Assembly (NCBI GenBank): GCA_015061625.1
Contig: SUWG01000009.1
Location: 39,146-103,145 of the forward strand
Direction: 5' to 3'
Origin: Lentisphaerota bacterium
GTDB lineage: Bacteria > Verrucomicrobiota > Lentisphaeria > Victivallales > Victivallaceae
Length of the DNA: 64,000 nt
Shown here: piece after piece, positions 35,279 to 44,828 of the stretch
Numbering within the stretch: position 1 is the stretch's first letter
Layout of the letters: the number at the start of each line of letters is the position of its first letter
Translations under genes and position numbers: made by a program
Notes under the pieces: generated by a model
Databases searched by the model: none
What the model saw: the letters and a program-made list of their open reading frames with translations, nothing else
What the model was told of the DNA's origin: nothing

Positions 35279-36457
35279 ATGGCGATCACACCGCAATTTT
35301 CAACTGTGGTCTTTGATAAACTGCCGGAACACGATACCTGTTGGGCGTTTATCGAAGGCACTGACGGCAAACTTTACACCGGTGTATGCGGCGAAATCAC
35401 CGGCGGTTTGTCAGCGTATGTGGCCGGATACGATCCGCAAAGCAAAAAAATGGATTATCTGGTGGAAATGGCAACCGCCGTCGGCCATCCGGCGGATAAC
35501 GGTGAGGCTACTCATTCCAAAGTCCATAAGTGTCTGCTGCAGGATGACGACGGCACGATTTACGCCGCCACCCACTGCACCGGTGCGCCGGATGGCGACT
35601 GGCTCTGGCGGCCGTGGGGCTGCTGGAACCACCCCCGCAAATTCTTTTCCGGAGCCGGATTGGTCGCCTGCCGCCCCGACGGTGAAATCCTTTACAGCAA
35701 GATCATTCTCAATAAAGAGGGAGCCAGATGCATGGCCCTCGCCCCGAAACGGCGCAAGATCTACGGCATGAGTTATCCGAAAAACCATTTTTTCATCTAT
35801 GATCTGGAAACCCGTGAGACCCGTGACCTCGGCCGTATCGGCAACATCAATCCGCAGGCAGTATTCACCGATGCCGCTGAAAATGCCTACACCACCGATG
35901 ATTACGGGAAAATCGTCAAATATGATGCCGATAAAGATGTGCTGTATGATACCGGTTTGCAGATACCGTATGTTTCATGGCGCAACGGTTATCACAATAC
36001 CTTGTATGATATCGTCTGCGATCCGGATGAAAACAAGGTCTGGGGCGTGACCTGGACTTGGGGCCAACGGCTCTTTTCGCTCGATTTCGACACGATGAAA
36101 CTGACCGATTACGGCACCGCTCTGGAAGAAGCAAACCAGTGGAGCCACATCATCCATACGCACGTCGGCGGCATGGTTTTCGGCCCGGATAAGAAATTGT
36201 ATTTCACCGCCAACCGGCAGACTCCGGCAGGCAGTCATCCGGATTTGATCCGCTTTGACCCCGTTTCAGCCGAAAGGGAAAATCTGGGCGCACTGGTCGT
36301 TGACGGCGCACCGGCGGATCATATCGCCCGCGGCGCGCTGGGCAGTGACGGCTGTCTTTACTTTTCCGAAGCGGGCAATACGCCGACCAAACTGTTTTGT
36401 TGCGACCTCGGTTTCGGCTCGAAACCGGTATTCAAGAATCATCGTTACTGGGGGTAA
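35279..36457 (+). CDS. Beta-propeller protein (392 aa) of the sugar locus
   Basis: Start ATG 35279 with AGGGAG upstream. No signal peptide. Repeated units of the form DGTIYAATHCTGAPDGDW, EGARCMALAPKRRKIYGM, ENAYTTDDYGKIVKYDAD and NKVWGVTWTWGQRLFSLDFD indicate a six- or seven-bladed propeller. His residues (HTHVGGMVFGPD, HSKVHKCLL) lie at conserved loop positions. Such proteins can be lyases (oligogalacturonate-lyase-like) or sugar-binding and hydrolase-related. I cannot decide. It is followed by a second, related propeller three bases later. Confidence 0.6.
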   Translation: MAITPQFSTVVFDKLPEHDTCWAFIEGTDGKLYTGVCGEITGGLSAYVAGYDPQSKKMDYLVEMATAVGHPADNGEATHSKVHKCLLQDDDGTIYAATHCTGAPDGDWLWRPWGCWNHPRKFFSGAGLVACRPDGEILYSKIILNKEGARCMALAPKRRKIYGMSYPKNHFFIYDLETRETRDLGRIGNINPQAVFTDAAENAYTTDDYGKIVKYDADKDVLYDTGLQIPYVSWRNGYHNTLYDIVCDPDENKVWGVTWTWGQRLFSLDFDTMKLTDYGTALEEANQWSHIIHTHVGGMVFGPDKKLYFTANRQTPAGSHPDLIRFDPVSAERENLGALVVDGAPADHIARGALGSDGCLYFSEAGNTPTKLFCCDLGFGSKPVFKNHRYWG

Positions 36458-36460
36458 AAA

Positions 36461-37702
36461 ATGGTAGATCTGAATAATAAAACGTGGCCCTCATCCCCTC
36501 TGAAAGAAAAAGATCTCGATGAGGAACAGCTCAAACAATTTCTGACTATCCGGGCTGATTATGAGAAGTGTGCCTTTGTCACTTCCGGCCATCTGGAAGT
36601 GCGCGCTCTGGGTGCTAAAGAATTCACCCGGCCCATCGAACCGGATGAAAGCGGCATCACCGCATTGGTCAAACATCCCTGCGGTCATATTTACGGCGGT
36701 ACCGGCGGCAAAGCGGCGCATCTTTTCTTTTACAATCCGGCTCCGGATGCCGATGCCGTGGCGGATATCGGGATCATTCCGGGGGCGTCAAAAGTAGTGG
36801 CCATGGCCGTACTGCCCGATGGGGAAATCATCGGTGCGGCAACGACATTTGAACAAAAATCTCTGCTTTTCATCTACAAATCCTGCGAAGTGCTGCTGCG
36901 GGAAAAGAGTTTCGCCGGTATGGGCGTGCGGGAAATTTTTGATCTGCCCGCCGAAGATCAACTCTTTTTCAGCACTATTGACCCGTGTCACTCATCCGGC
37001 ACGATCGAAGTGATCGCTTCTCCGGTCGATGGGGAGATCTGCGACCTGATCCCCGCTCCCGGCGGCGAAAAGGTCTACATCCTTGCCGCCGGCAAAGGTG
37101 AGATCATCGAATATTATCCTGCCGGTGCGGCAGTAAAAAAGATCGGTTCACTGGATCCCAACGGCAATTTCAGCAGAAAACTGGCACTGGATAATTGCGG
37201 CAGACTTTACGGTGCCGGACTTTACGGAAAAATTTTCCGTTACACCCCGGAAAGCGGTGAATTCAAAGCCTTGGATATCAATGCTTCATCGATCAAAGGC
37301 TGGGAACTTTACAATCAGGTCACCGCGTGGAGCAGTGACCAAAGCGGCGAGATCCTTTACGGCGGCACCAATGCCGGACAGATCTTCCGCTTTGATACCG
37401 TAAATGAAAAGATCACCACTCTGGGCAAACCGTGCATCCAGACCCGGATAACCGGCATGAGCCGTTCCGGAAAGAAGATCTATGCGATCATCGGTGAAGC
37501 GGATGACTGCGCCCATCTGGCGGTATACAACGATGAGAGCCGGGAGTTGCTCGATCTGGGCTGTCTGCTGGCCCGCTCGGAGCGGCCGTGGAATGGCTAC
37601 CGTTTTGAAGCGATGACCACCGGGCGCAACGGAGAAATTTTCCTGGGTGAATATGATCGTATAAGTCAGTTGTTTATTTATTATCCCGGCATAGAGGAGT
37701 AA
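36461..37702 (+). CDS. Second beta-propeller protein (413 aa) of the sugar locus
   Basis: ATG 36461, with GGGGG a few bases upstream and three bases after the stop of the previous gene. Repeated blades include CGHIYGGTGGKAAHLFFYN, GRLYGAGLYGKIFRYTPESG and SGEILYGGTNAGQIFRFD. It has no signal peptide. It is about the same length and fold as the upstream gene but only weakly similar by eye, which suggests an old duplication or paired function. A cytoplasmic partner in processing an imported sugar or uronate is plausible but unproven. Confidence 0.6.
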   Translation: MVDLNNKTWPSSPLKEKDLDEEQLKQFLTIRADYEKCAFVTSGHLEVRALGAKEFTRPIEPDESGITALVKHPCGHIYGGTGGKAAHLFFYNPAPDADAVADIGIIPGASKVVAMAVLPDGEIIGAATTFEQKSLLFIYKSCEVLLREKSFAGMGVREIFDLPAEDQLFFSTIDPCHSSGTIEVIASPVDGEICDLIPAPGGEKVYILAAGKGEIIEYYPAGAAVKKIGSLDPNGNFSRKLALDNCGRLYGAGLYGKIFRYTPESGEFKALDINASSIKGWELYNQVTAWSSDQSGEILYGGTNAGQIFRFDTVNEKITTLGKPCIQTRITGMSRSGKKIYAIIGEADDCAHLAVYNDESRELLDLGCLLARSERPWNGYRFEAMTTGRNGEIFLGEYDRISQLFIYYPGIEE

Positions 37703-37707
37703 GAAAA

Positions 37708-38622
37708 ATGAAAGTTTTAGTTATCGGCGGCACCGGTTGGGTGGGACACAACATCGCTTTGGCTTGCAGCCGGGCAGGTTTGGATACGACGGTGATGAGT
37801 CGTAATCCGGATGCCCGTTTTTCTGCGGAAGTGGCATTTCTGCCCCGCGTTACCGGCGACAAAAGCGACCGGGAATTCATGTATGAAACGCTCAAATCCG
37901 GCAATTTCGACTGCGTGATCGATTCCGTGCCGACAGTCGGAGCGATCGAAATCCTCTCGGAATTCCGTGGCCTTTACGACCGCTATATCCAGTGCGGTTC
38001 AGTGGGGGTCTACACCCCGCTGCAATATATCCCGGCGGACGAATATCATATCTGGGGCGTCAAAGATTACGACGGATTCCAGGGCAAAGTCAAGGCCGAC
38101 AAAGCGATGTTTGCCGCCAATGAAGCCGGTAAATTGCGCGGCACGGTATTGCGCCCCAGTTGCATTGCCGGGCCGGGCAAACTGCCTCTGGATAATATCG
38201 GCGGCAGAAGGGATGATTTTTTGAGCGACATCAAAAACGGCAAAACTCTGGAATTGCTCGATGGCGGCACGGCGCTGCTGCAGATCGTCCATGTACGGGA
38301 TCTGGGGCGGGCATTTGCGCTGGCAGCGGCCGATCCGGATACCGTGGGAGAAGCATACAATATTTGCGGCACTCATGCGGTTACTGTGCGCCGTTACTGT
38401 GAGATCAATGCTGAAGCGATGGGATGCAAAGCCAATTTTGAATCCTGTTCATTTGATGAATTGATCGCCCGTCACGGCGAAGATATCCGCGGAGGATTGA
38501 CCTTTCTGGCGGAACATATGTGCTTTGATATATTCAAAGCGGTCAATGAACTCGGTTGGGAACCGGAATACTCCGTGGAAGCCGCCATTGCGGAAACGGT
38601 GCGGTGCAATCCGGTAGATTGA
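37708..38622 (+). CDS. NAD-dependent epimerase/dehydratase (extended SDR)
   Basis: A 304-residue extended short-chain dehydrogenase. The Rossmann motif is VLVIGGTGWVGHNIALAC at the N-terminus. LRPSCIAGPGKLPLDN and LLQIVHVRDLGRAFALAA are typical of sugar-nucleotide epimerases or reductases. A classical YxxxK is not clear. Tyr and Lys occur in YDGFQGKVKADKAM, as in the atypical CSP41-like members. It probably acts on a sugar or sugar acid from the locus. Start ATG 37708 with GAGGAG. Confidence 0.85.
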   Translation: MKVLVIGGTGWVGHNIALACSRAGLDTTVMSRNPDARFSAEVAFLPRVTGDKSDREFMYETLKSGNFDCVIDSVPTVGAIEILSEFRGLYDRYIQCGSVGVYTPLQYIPADEYHIWGVKDYDGFQGKVKADKAMFAANEAGKLRGTVLRPSCIAGPGKLPLDNIGGRRDDFLSDIKNGKTLELLDGGTALLQIVHVRDLGRAFALAAADPDTVGEAYNICGTHAVTVRRYCEINAEAMGCKANFESCSFDELIARHGEDIRGGLTFLAEHMCFDIFKAVNELGWEPEYSVEAAIAETVRCNPVD

Positions 38623-38702
38623 TGATAAAAAGCGGTTGCGATGAATAAACGGTAAAGGAGTTTCAACTGATTTTCACCCCCTAAAAAAAAGGAGATGTCC
38701 CG

Positions 38703-39554
38703 ATGAAAAAAGTTCCGATGAAAAGTAGTTCCTGTTGCGGCTGTAACGTAAAACCCATGGGCTTCACGTTGATCGAATTGCTGGTGGTCATTGCTATTAT
38801 CGCCATATTGGCGGCGATTCTGCTGCCAGCCCTCAATTCCGCCCGTGAACGCGGCCGCAGTGCCAGTTGCATCAACAATATGAAGCAGAATGGCAACGCT
38901 CTGTTGATGTATGCTGATGACAATGACGGCTGTTTCCTGCCGGTCACGGTCAGACAGGATGGCAGCAACACCAGAAGCTGGCTGGAACACGCCATGTGTG
39001 TCGATGCCAAAGGCACCATCCGGGATAATCCGATCTTCGGTGATGCAATGACCATGGTGCTTTCGGCCGACCAGATGACCAGAGCGGATAATGCCGGAAA
39101 AACGTTGTATACTTCGTCAACTTTACTCTGTCCGTCAGCCGATATGCACGTCAGCCCCGGATATACCCGCCAATACACCGTCACCGACTACGGCTACAAT
39201 CAATTCATTATCTCTCCGGAAATCGCCGAAATTATTGACAATGCGAAAAAGAATAAAGATCATCTGATCCAGAAAACTTCAGGTGTGGCCAACGCCAGCG
39301 TGTCGATGATGATGGGTGAAACCTTCCGCCGCAATGCGATGATCGGAACCAGAAAAATCGAAATTATGGGAGCCGGATTCGGCAATAACAACGTTGCCAG
39401 TTACGGTTCAGCCGGTGCGCACGGCAAAAATATGAATCAGATTTTCATGGATGGCCATGCTGAAGGTCTCCCCGGCATCTGGGAAGATAAACACGGCTAT
39501 GCTTCCCCGTGGTATGCTGATGCCAATCCGGTCTTTGACAACGGCGAGTGGTAA
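38703..39554 (+). CDS. Pseudopilin-like exported protein with H-X9-DG motif
   Basis: A 283-residue protein with a type IV prepilin signal. A short basic leader ends at Gly20, then [19 protein letters not shown], with Glu at position 5 of the mature form, as required for PilD processing. The C-terminus has [12 protein letters not shown], the H-X9-DG signature seen in the greatly expanded pseudopilin-like families of Planctomycetota and Lentisphaerota. Ribosome-binding site AGGAGAT. Such proteins may form surface or secretion structures used with polysaccharide degradation. It sits inside the sugar locus between an epimerase and a GH95 enzyme. Confidence 0.9.
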   Translation: MKKVPMKSSSCCGCNVKPMGFTLIELLVVIAIIAILAAILLPALNSARERGRSASCINNMKQNGNALLMYADDNDGCFLPVTVRQDGSNTRSWLEHAMCVDAKGTIRDNPIFGDAMTMVLSADQMTRADNAGKTLYTSSTLLCPSADMHVSPGYTRQYTVTDYGYNQFIISPEIAEIIDNAKKNKDHLIQKTSGVANASVSMMMGETFRRNAMIGTRKIEIMGAGFGNNNVASYGSAGAHGKNMNQIFMDGHAEGLPGIWEDKHGYASPWYADANPVFDNGEW

Positions 39555-39575
39555 GATCCATTTCAGGGAGTTTTT

Positions 39576-41948
39576 ATGGATAACCGGCGCAATATTCTGA
39601 CTTTGCTCACTCCGGCGGCGTGGCCGCTGGAGCAATGGCGGGAAGCGACTCCGCTGGGCAATGGTGAAACCGGCCTGTCGGTGCATGGCGGAGTTTACAT
39701 GGAAAAACTTCTGCTCAACCGGCACGATCTCTGGCGGCAGAAACAAAGTGGTTATGTGCCGGATATTTCCGGTGCGATTTCCGGAGTACGGCAGTTGATG
39801 GATTCCGGCAACTACCGGGAGGCCAGAGATTTGCTGACCAACAGATTGCTGGAGAATAATTGCCCGGAAAATCTGCCGTTTCCCATGCCGCTGGCGGAAA
39901 TCGTCATCCGTTTTGAAACGCCGGGGGTCTTTTCCCGCTACCGGCGGCAGTTGGATATGGCCAAAGCGGAATCGCTCGTCACTTATGAAACCGGCGATAC
40001 CTCCATCCGCCGCCGGGCATTCGTTTCCCGGTCAAACGGATTGACTTACTGGCAGATGGAATCCGGCGGTGAACAACAGCTCTCGCTGGATATCCGCATA
40101 CCTTTTACCAGTGAAGATTGCCGCAAAGAGATCGTGAACATCGCTCAAGCGGTCACTGAATTTGATGAGAAAAATAATATTTTTTCCTTTTATGCGCTGA
40201 ATGATGATAATTTGAGTTTCGGTTGTATCTGCCGGATCGACGGTGCGGCGGGGTGCCGCCGCCCGGATGGTTCGCTTGGCTTTACGGGGGTGAAAACTCT
40301 GCAGTTGACCATCGCCACTTTTGCCAATGAAAAAAATGCTTCCGATGCCGTTGAAAATTTGAAATCCAAATTGTTGTCTGCCGGGGTCGATTACGAAAAA
40401 CAGGCCGGGAAAAGTGCCGCTTTGCACCGGGAACTTTATGAAAGAAGTTCAGTGGAGTTGGACGGATTTCAAAACCGGGATAATGAATCGCTCTTATCTA
40501 TTGCTTATGAAGACGTTGCCCCGACCGAACTGATCGAGAAGATCTGGCGGTTCGGCCATTATCTTTTCATTTGCGGCTATGATAAAAATGCTTATCCGTT
40601 TCATCTTTACGGTTTGTGGAATGGTTCATTTTTCCCGACCTGGGCGGCTCATGTCGCCAATGAAAATGTCGAAGCGATCTATTGGCACACCACCGCCGCA
40701 GGAGTGGCGGAAACAGTCAAACCGCTGTTGGATTATTACTTTGACAAGCTGGATTTTTTCCGGGAAACCGCCCGCAAGGTATACGGTTGCCGGGGGATTT
40801 ACATATCTTCATACAGCACGCCGCAAGTCAATGTGCTTTCCCCGATTTGCCCGGTGATATTGCACTTCAACGGGGTCGCCGGCTGGCTGGCGCGTCACTT
40901 TTATGACTATTTTCTGGCGACCGGAGATGAAGAAACGCTGAAAGAAAAAATTCTGCCTTTCATGTATGAAGCGGCACTCTTTTATGAAGATTATGTCACG
41001 TTTGATAATGAGGGCAAAATCAAACTTTACCCCTCGGTGTCACCGGAAAATACTCCGCTGAATTTCTTACAGATGGCGGAAGATATCGGCCACAGCCGTT
41101 CCGGTCATCCGCAACCGGTCACGGAAAATGCCACGGTGGAACTGGCGATCTTCAAAGAGTTGCTCGGCCGCCTGATCGAACTGGCGGGCAAGTACCATTG
41201 TTACACCGCTCACCTGGCCATCTGGCAGAAAATCCTGGATGCCATCCCCCCTTACCGGATCAATGCCGATGGGGCCGTTGCCGAATGGCTCCCGGAAAAG
41301 TGGCTCGACAAATACGATCACCGTCACCTGTCGCATTTGTACCCGGTTTTCCCCGGTTGTGAAGTGCAGAAAGAGACCGATCCCAAACTTTTTGCCGCTT
41401 TTGAAAAGGCGGTCGATCTGCGGATACTCGGTTCATTTTCCGGTTGGACTCTGCCGCACATGGCGGCGATCTATTCCCGTTTCAACCGGGGAAATGATGC
41501 CTTGCACTGCGTGGATATCCTTGCCAAATCGGTGCTGTTGAAAAACTTTTTCACTCTGCACAACGACTATCGCAATATGGGTATGACCATCGTTTTTCAG
41601 GAAGGTTTCTTTCCGGTGCAGCTGGATGCTCTGCTCGGCACAGTCAACGCCATTCAGGAGATGCTGTTGTATATCTCCCCGGATCAGTTGAAATACCTGC
41701 CGGCCCTGCCCGGCAGATTGAAGCGGGGAAAAGCAAAACTTCACTTTTTCACCGGCTTTACGGAATTTGAATGGGATGTGGGAAACAGTACTTTTTCGGC
41801 AGATATTTATGCGGTAAGAGATACGGTTTTACAACTCTCTTTCCCGGAATACTGTAAAAATCCGGCCATTGACGGGTCTCCATGGGATTCCGGTAAAATA
41901 TCATTGAAAAGCGGAGAAAAAATCCATTTGGCAAATATTGTTTCATAA
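39576..41948 (+). CDS. GH95-type alpha-L-fucosidase
   Basis: A 790-residue cytoplasmic or non-exported enzyme without a signal peptide. The GH95 pattern is clear: EATPLGNGETGLSVHGGVYMEKLLLN at the start, the N-terminal beta-domain, then FHLYGLWNGSFFPTWAAHVANENVEAIYWHT with the conserved Asn pair. The SVSPEN loop, in which the Glu is the proposed general acid, follows, and then HRHLSHLYPVFPG. It hydrolyses terminal L-fucose or L-galactose from glycans by inversion. Ribosome-binding site GGGAG six bases upstream. With the FucP-like permease it suggests use of fucosylated glycans. Confidence 0.85.
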   Translation: MDNRRNILTLLTPAAWPLEQWREATPLGNGETGLSVHGGVYMEKLLLNRHDLWRQKQSGYVPDISGAISGVRQLMDSGNYREARDLLTNRLLENNCPENLPFPMPLAEIVIRFETPGVFSRYRRQLDMAKAESLVTYETGDTSIRRRAFVSRSNGLTYWQMESGGEQQLSLDIRIPFTSEDCRKEIVNIAQAVTEFDEKNNIFSFYALNDDNLSFGCICRIDGAAGCRRPDGSLGFTGVKTLQLTIATFANEKNASDAVENLKSKLLSAGVDYEKQAGKSAALHRELYERSSVELDGFQNRDNESLLSIAYEDVAPTELIEKIWRFGHYLFICGYDKNAYPFHLYGLWNGSFFPTWAAHVANENVEAIYWHTTAAGVAETVKPLLDYYFDKLDFFRETARKVYGCRGIYISSYSTPQVNVLSPICPVILHFNGVAGWLARHFYDYFLATGDEETLKEKILPFMYEAALFYEDYVTFDNEGKIKLYPSVSPENTPLNFLQMAEDIGHSRSGHPQPVTENATVELAIFKELLGRLIELAGKYHCYTAHLAIWQKILDAIPPYRINADGAVAEWLPEKWLDKYDHRHLSHLYPVFPGCEVQKETDPKLFAAFEKAVDLRILGSFSGWTLPHMAAIYSRFNRGNDALHCVDILAKSVLLKNFFTLHNDYRNMGMTIVFQEGFFPVQLDALLGTVNAIQEMLLYISPDQLKYLPALPGRLKRGKAKLHFFTGFTEFEWDVGNSTFSADIYAVRDTVLQLSFPEYCKNPAIDGSPWDSGKISLKSGEKIHLANIVS

Positions 41949-42075
41949 TACTGGATGGTAATGTCCCAAATGTTGTAATACTGGTATATCAAATCATATG
42001 CGGCAATTTCAGTTACATACGGGACATATCATAAAAGGTTATGTTTCTCAACTGTTAAACAAGGTTTGATAGCAC

Positions 42076-42206
42076 CCGGTGGATGCAGTGCGAGGCAAGG
42101 TCGCAGCTAAATCAAGGCAGAGTTTGGGGAGTGTATAAGCATACTCGACCCAAACACTGCCCGAAGATTTGGCAAGAGATTGGCCGCAATGCGCCACCGC
42201 AGGTTA
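42076..42206. repeat. Dispersed structured repeat, copy C
   Basis: Related to copies A and B: CCGGTGGATGCAG, GGCAAGGTCG, ATACTCGACCC, GGCAAGAGATTGGCCGCAA, GCGCCACCGCAGGTTA. Where A and B pair GATACC with GGTATC around TACTCGACC, this copy pairs AGTGT with ACACT around the same loop, so the stem changed but pairing is kept. The gap 41949-42260 holds nothing else I can support. Confidence 0.7.
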
Positions 42207-42260
42207 TATTTTTAACAAAAAATCAGAACAACTACTACTGAATCAAAGAAAGGAGTTATT

Positions 42261-44726
42261 ATGAAAAAACAGTTGTTTTGGGGGATGCTGGCAGTTTTAC
42301 CGGTGATGCTTTCCGCCCGACCGGTTCTGACCGATGATCTGGAAAATACCGCAAGCCAGTGGAAAAATCTGGATACCAATCATCTGACCGCCGGTCAGGG
42401 CAGAAACAATTCCACTGCATTGGCCGGGGAAAGAATCCAAGGCAGAGAGAACCAGAGCCGCACCCACCGCCGGGCGATCCCCGGTTTGGAAGCCGGTAAA
42501 AAATACCGCTTCACCGCCTGGGTGAAAATTGAATCCGGCCTGACTGCCGGAGATATCCGTTTCGGGGTGGAAACCCGTAGCAATCCCGGTCGCAAATGGG
42601 TCGGTTACACCTTTGCTTCCGCCAAAGGTACCGAGGGGCAATGGATCAGAATGCAGGGGGAATTCACCACCATTGCCCAACCGGGGGCCGGGATCACCGG
42701 ATATGATTATGAAATCATCGTCTATATAAAGAGTGGCAAATACGGCAAATTCTATCTCGATGACATCACCGTTGAACCGGCCGACGCTCCGGCGGCAACT
42801 CCGGCGGCAACTCCCGCCGACCGCTTGAAAGACCCCAATGATCCGGATAACGTGGTACTCAACGGCGGATTTGAATTCGGCATCGAAGGCTGGCGCAACC
42901 TCGTTCCCGGAGCGATAATTGCCGGTGAAGGTATCGGCGGCAGTGCGGCGTTGTGCGTGGAGCGTGACAATAAGAATGCCGGTCATATTTTCCGCAACCG
43001 GATGATCCTTGAAGCCTGTACCAAATATGAATTCGGCGGCCGCATCCGTCTGGCCCCCGGCACGCAAGCAAGTCAGGTGCGTTTCGGGGTGGAAGCCCGG
43101 AGCAATCCCGGATTCAAATGGGGAGGCTACACCTTTGCTTCACAGGTAAGTCAGGATGGCCAATGGCTCGATTTCCGGGGGGAAATCACCACCTTTGCCG
43201 ACAATGGCGGCGGCACCAGTTACGTCTATGAATTCATTATCTATGTCAACAATAACACGGTGGGCAAATTCTTTGTGGATAATGTATTCTTAAAAAAAAA
43301 AGGAGCCGCTGATATGCCGAAGATCCCCACGGCGATCAATTATCCTGCCGGGGGAGTTCTGGATAGTGACGGCGGCGAGGTGATGATCACCTCTTCCAGC
43401 GGCACAGCCAACGGGCCGGGCAGTTGGAAGATCACCGGGGCCGACGGCAAAACCGTCAGAGAGGGCAAAACCACCTTTGTCAACCGCACCGTAAAAATCC
43501 AAACCGGGGAACTTGCCCCCGGAGTATACCGCATTGCGATTGCTTCAGAAGCGGAAAACAATGATTATTCATTGCGCAACTCTTTGCAGCTGGTCGTCCG
43601 GCAGAAACGTTCACAATGTGTCATAGATGAGTACGGCAGAACGATTTTCAACGGCAGACCATATATGCCGCTGGGATTTTTCATCTACGGTATGCCCGAT
43701 GAACATCTGGCGATTTTCAAGGGCACTCCATTCAATACGCTGATGAGTTATGCCACCTGGAAATCCGACCTGGATCTGGATCATGTCATGAGCGTGCTTG
43801 AAGCACAGGATATGAAACTTATCCTGTCGCTGAAAGATTTTTACGATCTGCCCAAATCCGGCGGTATGCTCGCCGTCAAGGATTACAAGGGCATCAGCGG
43901 CCCGGATAATATCGTGCGCCATCTGGTCGAAAAATACCGCAACCACCCGGCACTGCTCGCCTATTACATCTGCGATGAACGCCCCGTAAGCGATTGGAAA
44001 CTTTATATCGACCGCAAAGATCTGCTCAATCAACTTGATCCCGATCACCCGACATTTGCGGTGCATTGCACTCCGGGAGCATTCCCGATCTACAGTTGCT
44101 GGCAGGATGTTTTCGGCTGCGACCCCTATCCGATCGAAAAAAATACCCGCCATATGCGCCCGGTCACCGATCATGTGCAGGCCGCTCAAAAAGTGGCAGT
44201 TTATCCCAAAGGTACAGGCTTCTGGATGGTGCCGCAATACTTCAACTGGGCGGGTTATCAGACCGGGATAACTCCGGCTGAAGCCTATGAGAGATTCCGC
44301 TGGCCGACGGAAACGGAAACACTTGCCGCCTGTGTGATGGGAGCGATCCACGGGGCGAGAGGATTTCTGTTTTTCAACTTCAGTGATATGTTCCGCCCGG
44401 CTGATCCGGTAAAATTCGCCCAGACCTGGCCGGTGATCCTGCGGGTCGGCACGATCCTCAAAAGTCTGGAATCGTGGATCATGTCGGTCACGCCGCCGGA
44501 AATGCTGACTCCGGCCGATGTCAAGGGCCGGATATTTGCGGCAAAATTCATCAATGATGAAGGTAAAATCTGCATTATGATCGCCGCCGAAGGCCCCGGT
44601 GAGGCTCAAGCCGTCATCACTGCTCCGGCGGGGTTGAAATCGCTGTGCGGACGCACAGTTTTTGCCGATGGCAAATATAAATTCAGCGGTCAGGATATCA
44701 CCTGTGACATTCTGATTCAGGAATAA
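42261..44726 (+). CDS. Secreted glycoside hydrolase with two CBM-like modules
   Basis: An 821-residue protein with signal peptide MKKQLFWGMLAVLPVMLSA. Two tandem carbohydrate-binding-type beta-sandwich modules follow (about 20-175 and 195-345) with near-identical cores: IRFGVETRSNPGRKWVGYTF and VRFGVEARSNPGFKWGGYTF. A short beta-rich domain (350-450) precedes a TIM-barrel domain (450-770) with INGRPYMPLGFFIYGM-type entry and LLAYYICDERP, whose Asp-Glu is a candidate catalytic acid. The family cannot be named. Alanine-rich linker ATPAATPAD between modules. Ribosome-binding site AAGGAG. This is the exported enzyme of the locus, likely degrading a polymer outside the cell. Confidence 0.75.
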   Translation: MKKQLFWGMLAVLPVMLSARPVLTDDLENTASQWKNLDTNHLTAGQGRNNSTALAGERIQGRENQSRTHRRAIPGLEAGKKYRFTAWVKIESGLTAGDIRFGVETRSNPGRKWVGYTFASAKGTEGQWIRMQGEFTTIAQPGAGITGYDYEIIVYIKSGKYGKFYLDDITVEPADAPAATPAATPADRLKDPNDPDNVVLNGGFEFGIEGWRNLVPGAIIAGEGIGGSAALCVERDNKNAGHIFRNRMILEACTKYEFGGRIRLAPGTQASQVRFGVEARSNPGFKWGGYTFASQVSQDGQWLDFRGEITTFADNGGGTSYVYEFIIYVNNNTVGKFFVDNVFLKKKGAADMPKIPTAINYPAGGVLDSDGGEVMITSSSGTANGPGSWKITGADGKTVREGKTTFVNRTVKIQTGELAPGVYRIAIASEAENNDYSLRNSLQLVVRQKRSQCVIDEYGRTIFNGRPYMPLGFFIYGMPDEHLAIFKGTPFNTLMSYATWKSDLDLDHVMSVLEAQDMKLILSLKDFYDLPKSGGMLAVKDYKGISGPDNIVRHLVEKYRNHPALLAYYICDERPVSDWKLYIDRKDLLNQLDPDHPTFAVHCTPGAFPIYSCWQDVFGCDPYPIEKNTRHMRPVTDHVQAAQKVAVYPKGTGFWMVPQYFNWAGYQTGITPAEAYERFRWPTETETLAACVMGAIHGARGFLFFNFSDMFRPADPVKFAQTWPVILRVGTILKSLESWIMSVTPPEMLTPADVKGRIFAAKFINDEGKICIMIAAEGPGEAQAVITAPAGLKSLCGRTVFADGKYKFSGQDITCDILIQE

Positions 44727-44748
44727 TGGTCTTTGTTCTGTTATCCGG

Positions 44749-44777
44749 TTGACAAATTACTGCGCCGGTGATATATT
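44749..44777 (+). promoter_or_regulatory. Promoter for the GH106-like gene
   Basis: TTGACA (44749-44754), 17 bases, TATATT (44772-44777). It gives a leader of about 45 bases before ATG 44829. Confidence 0.8.
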
Positions 44778-44828
44778 CTGAAAATCCGCAAATGAATATT
44801 ATTGAAAAATCATATCCGGGGTATTATC

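Noticed and set aside
43611..44609. 332-codon minus-strand ORF opposite the two-CBM glycosidase
   Set aside because: Shadow of a gene with a signal peptide and clear domain repeats.
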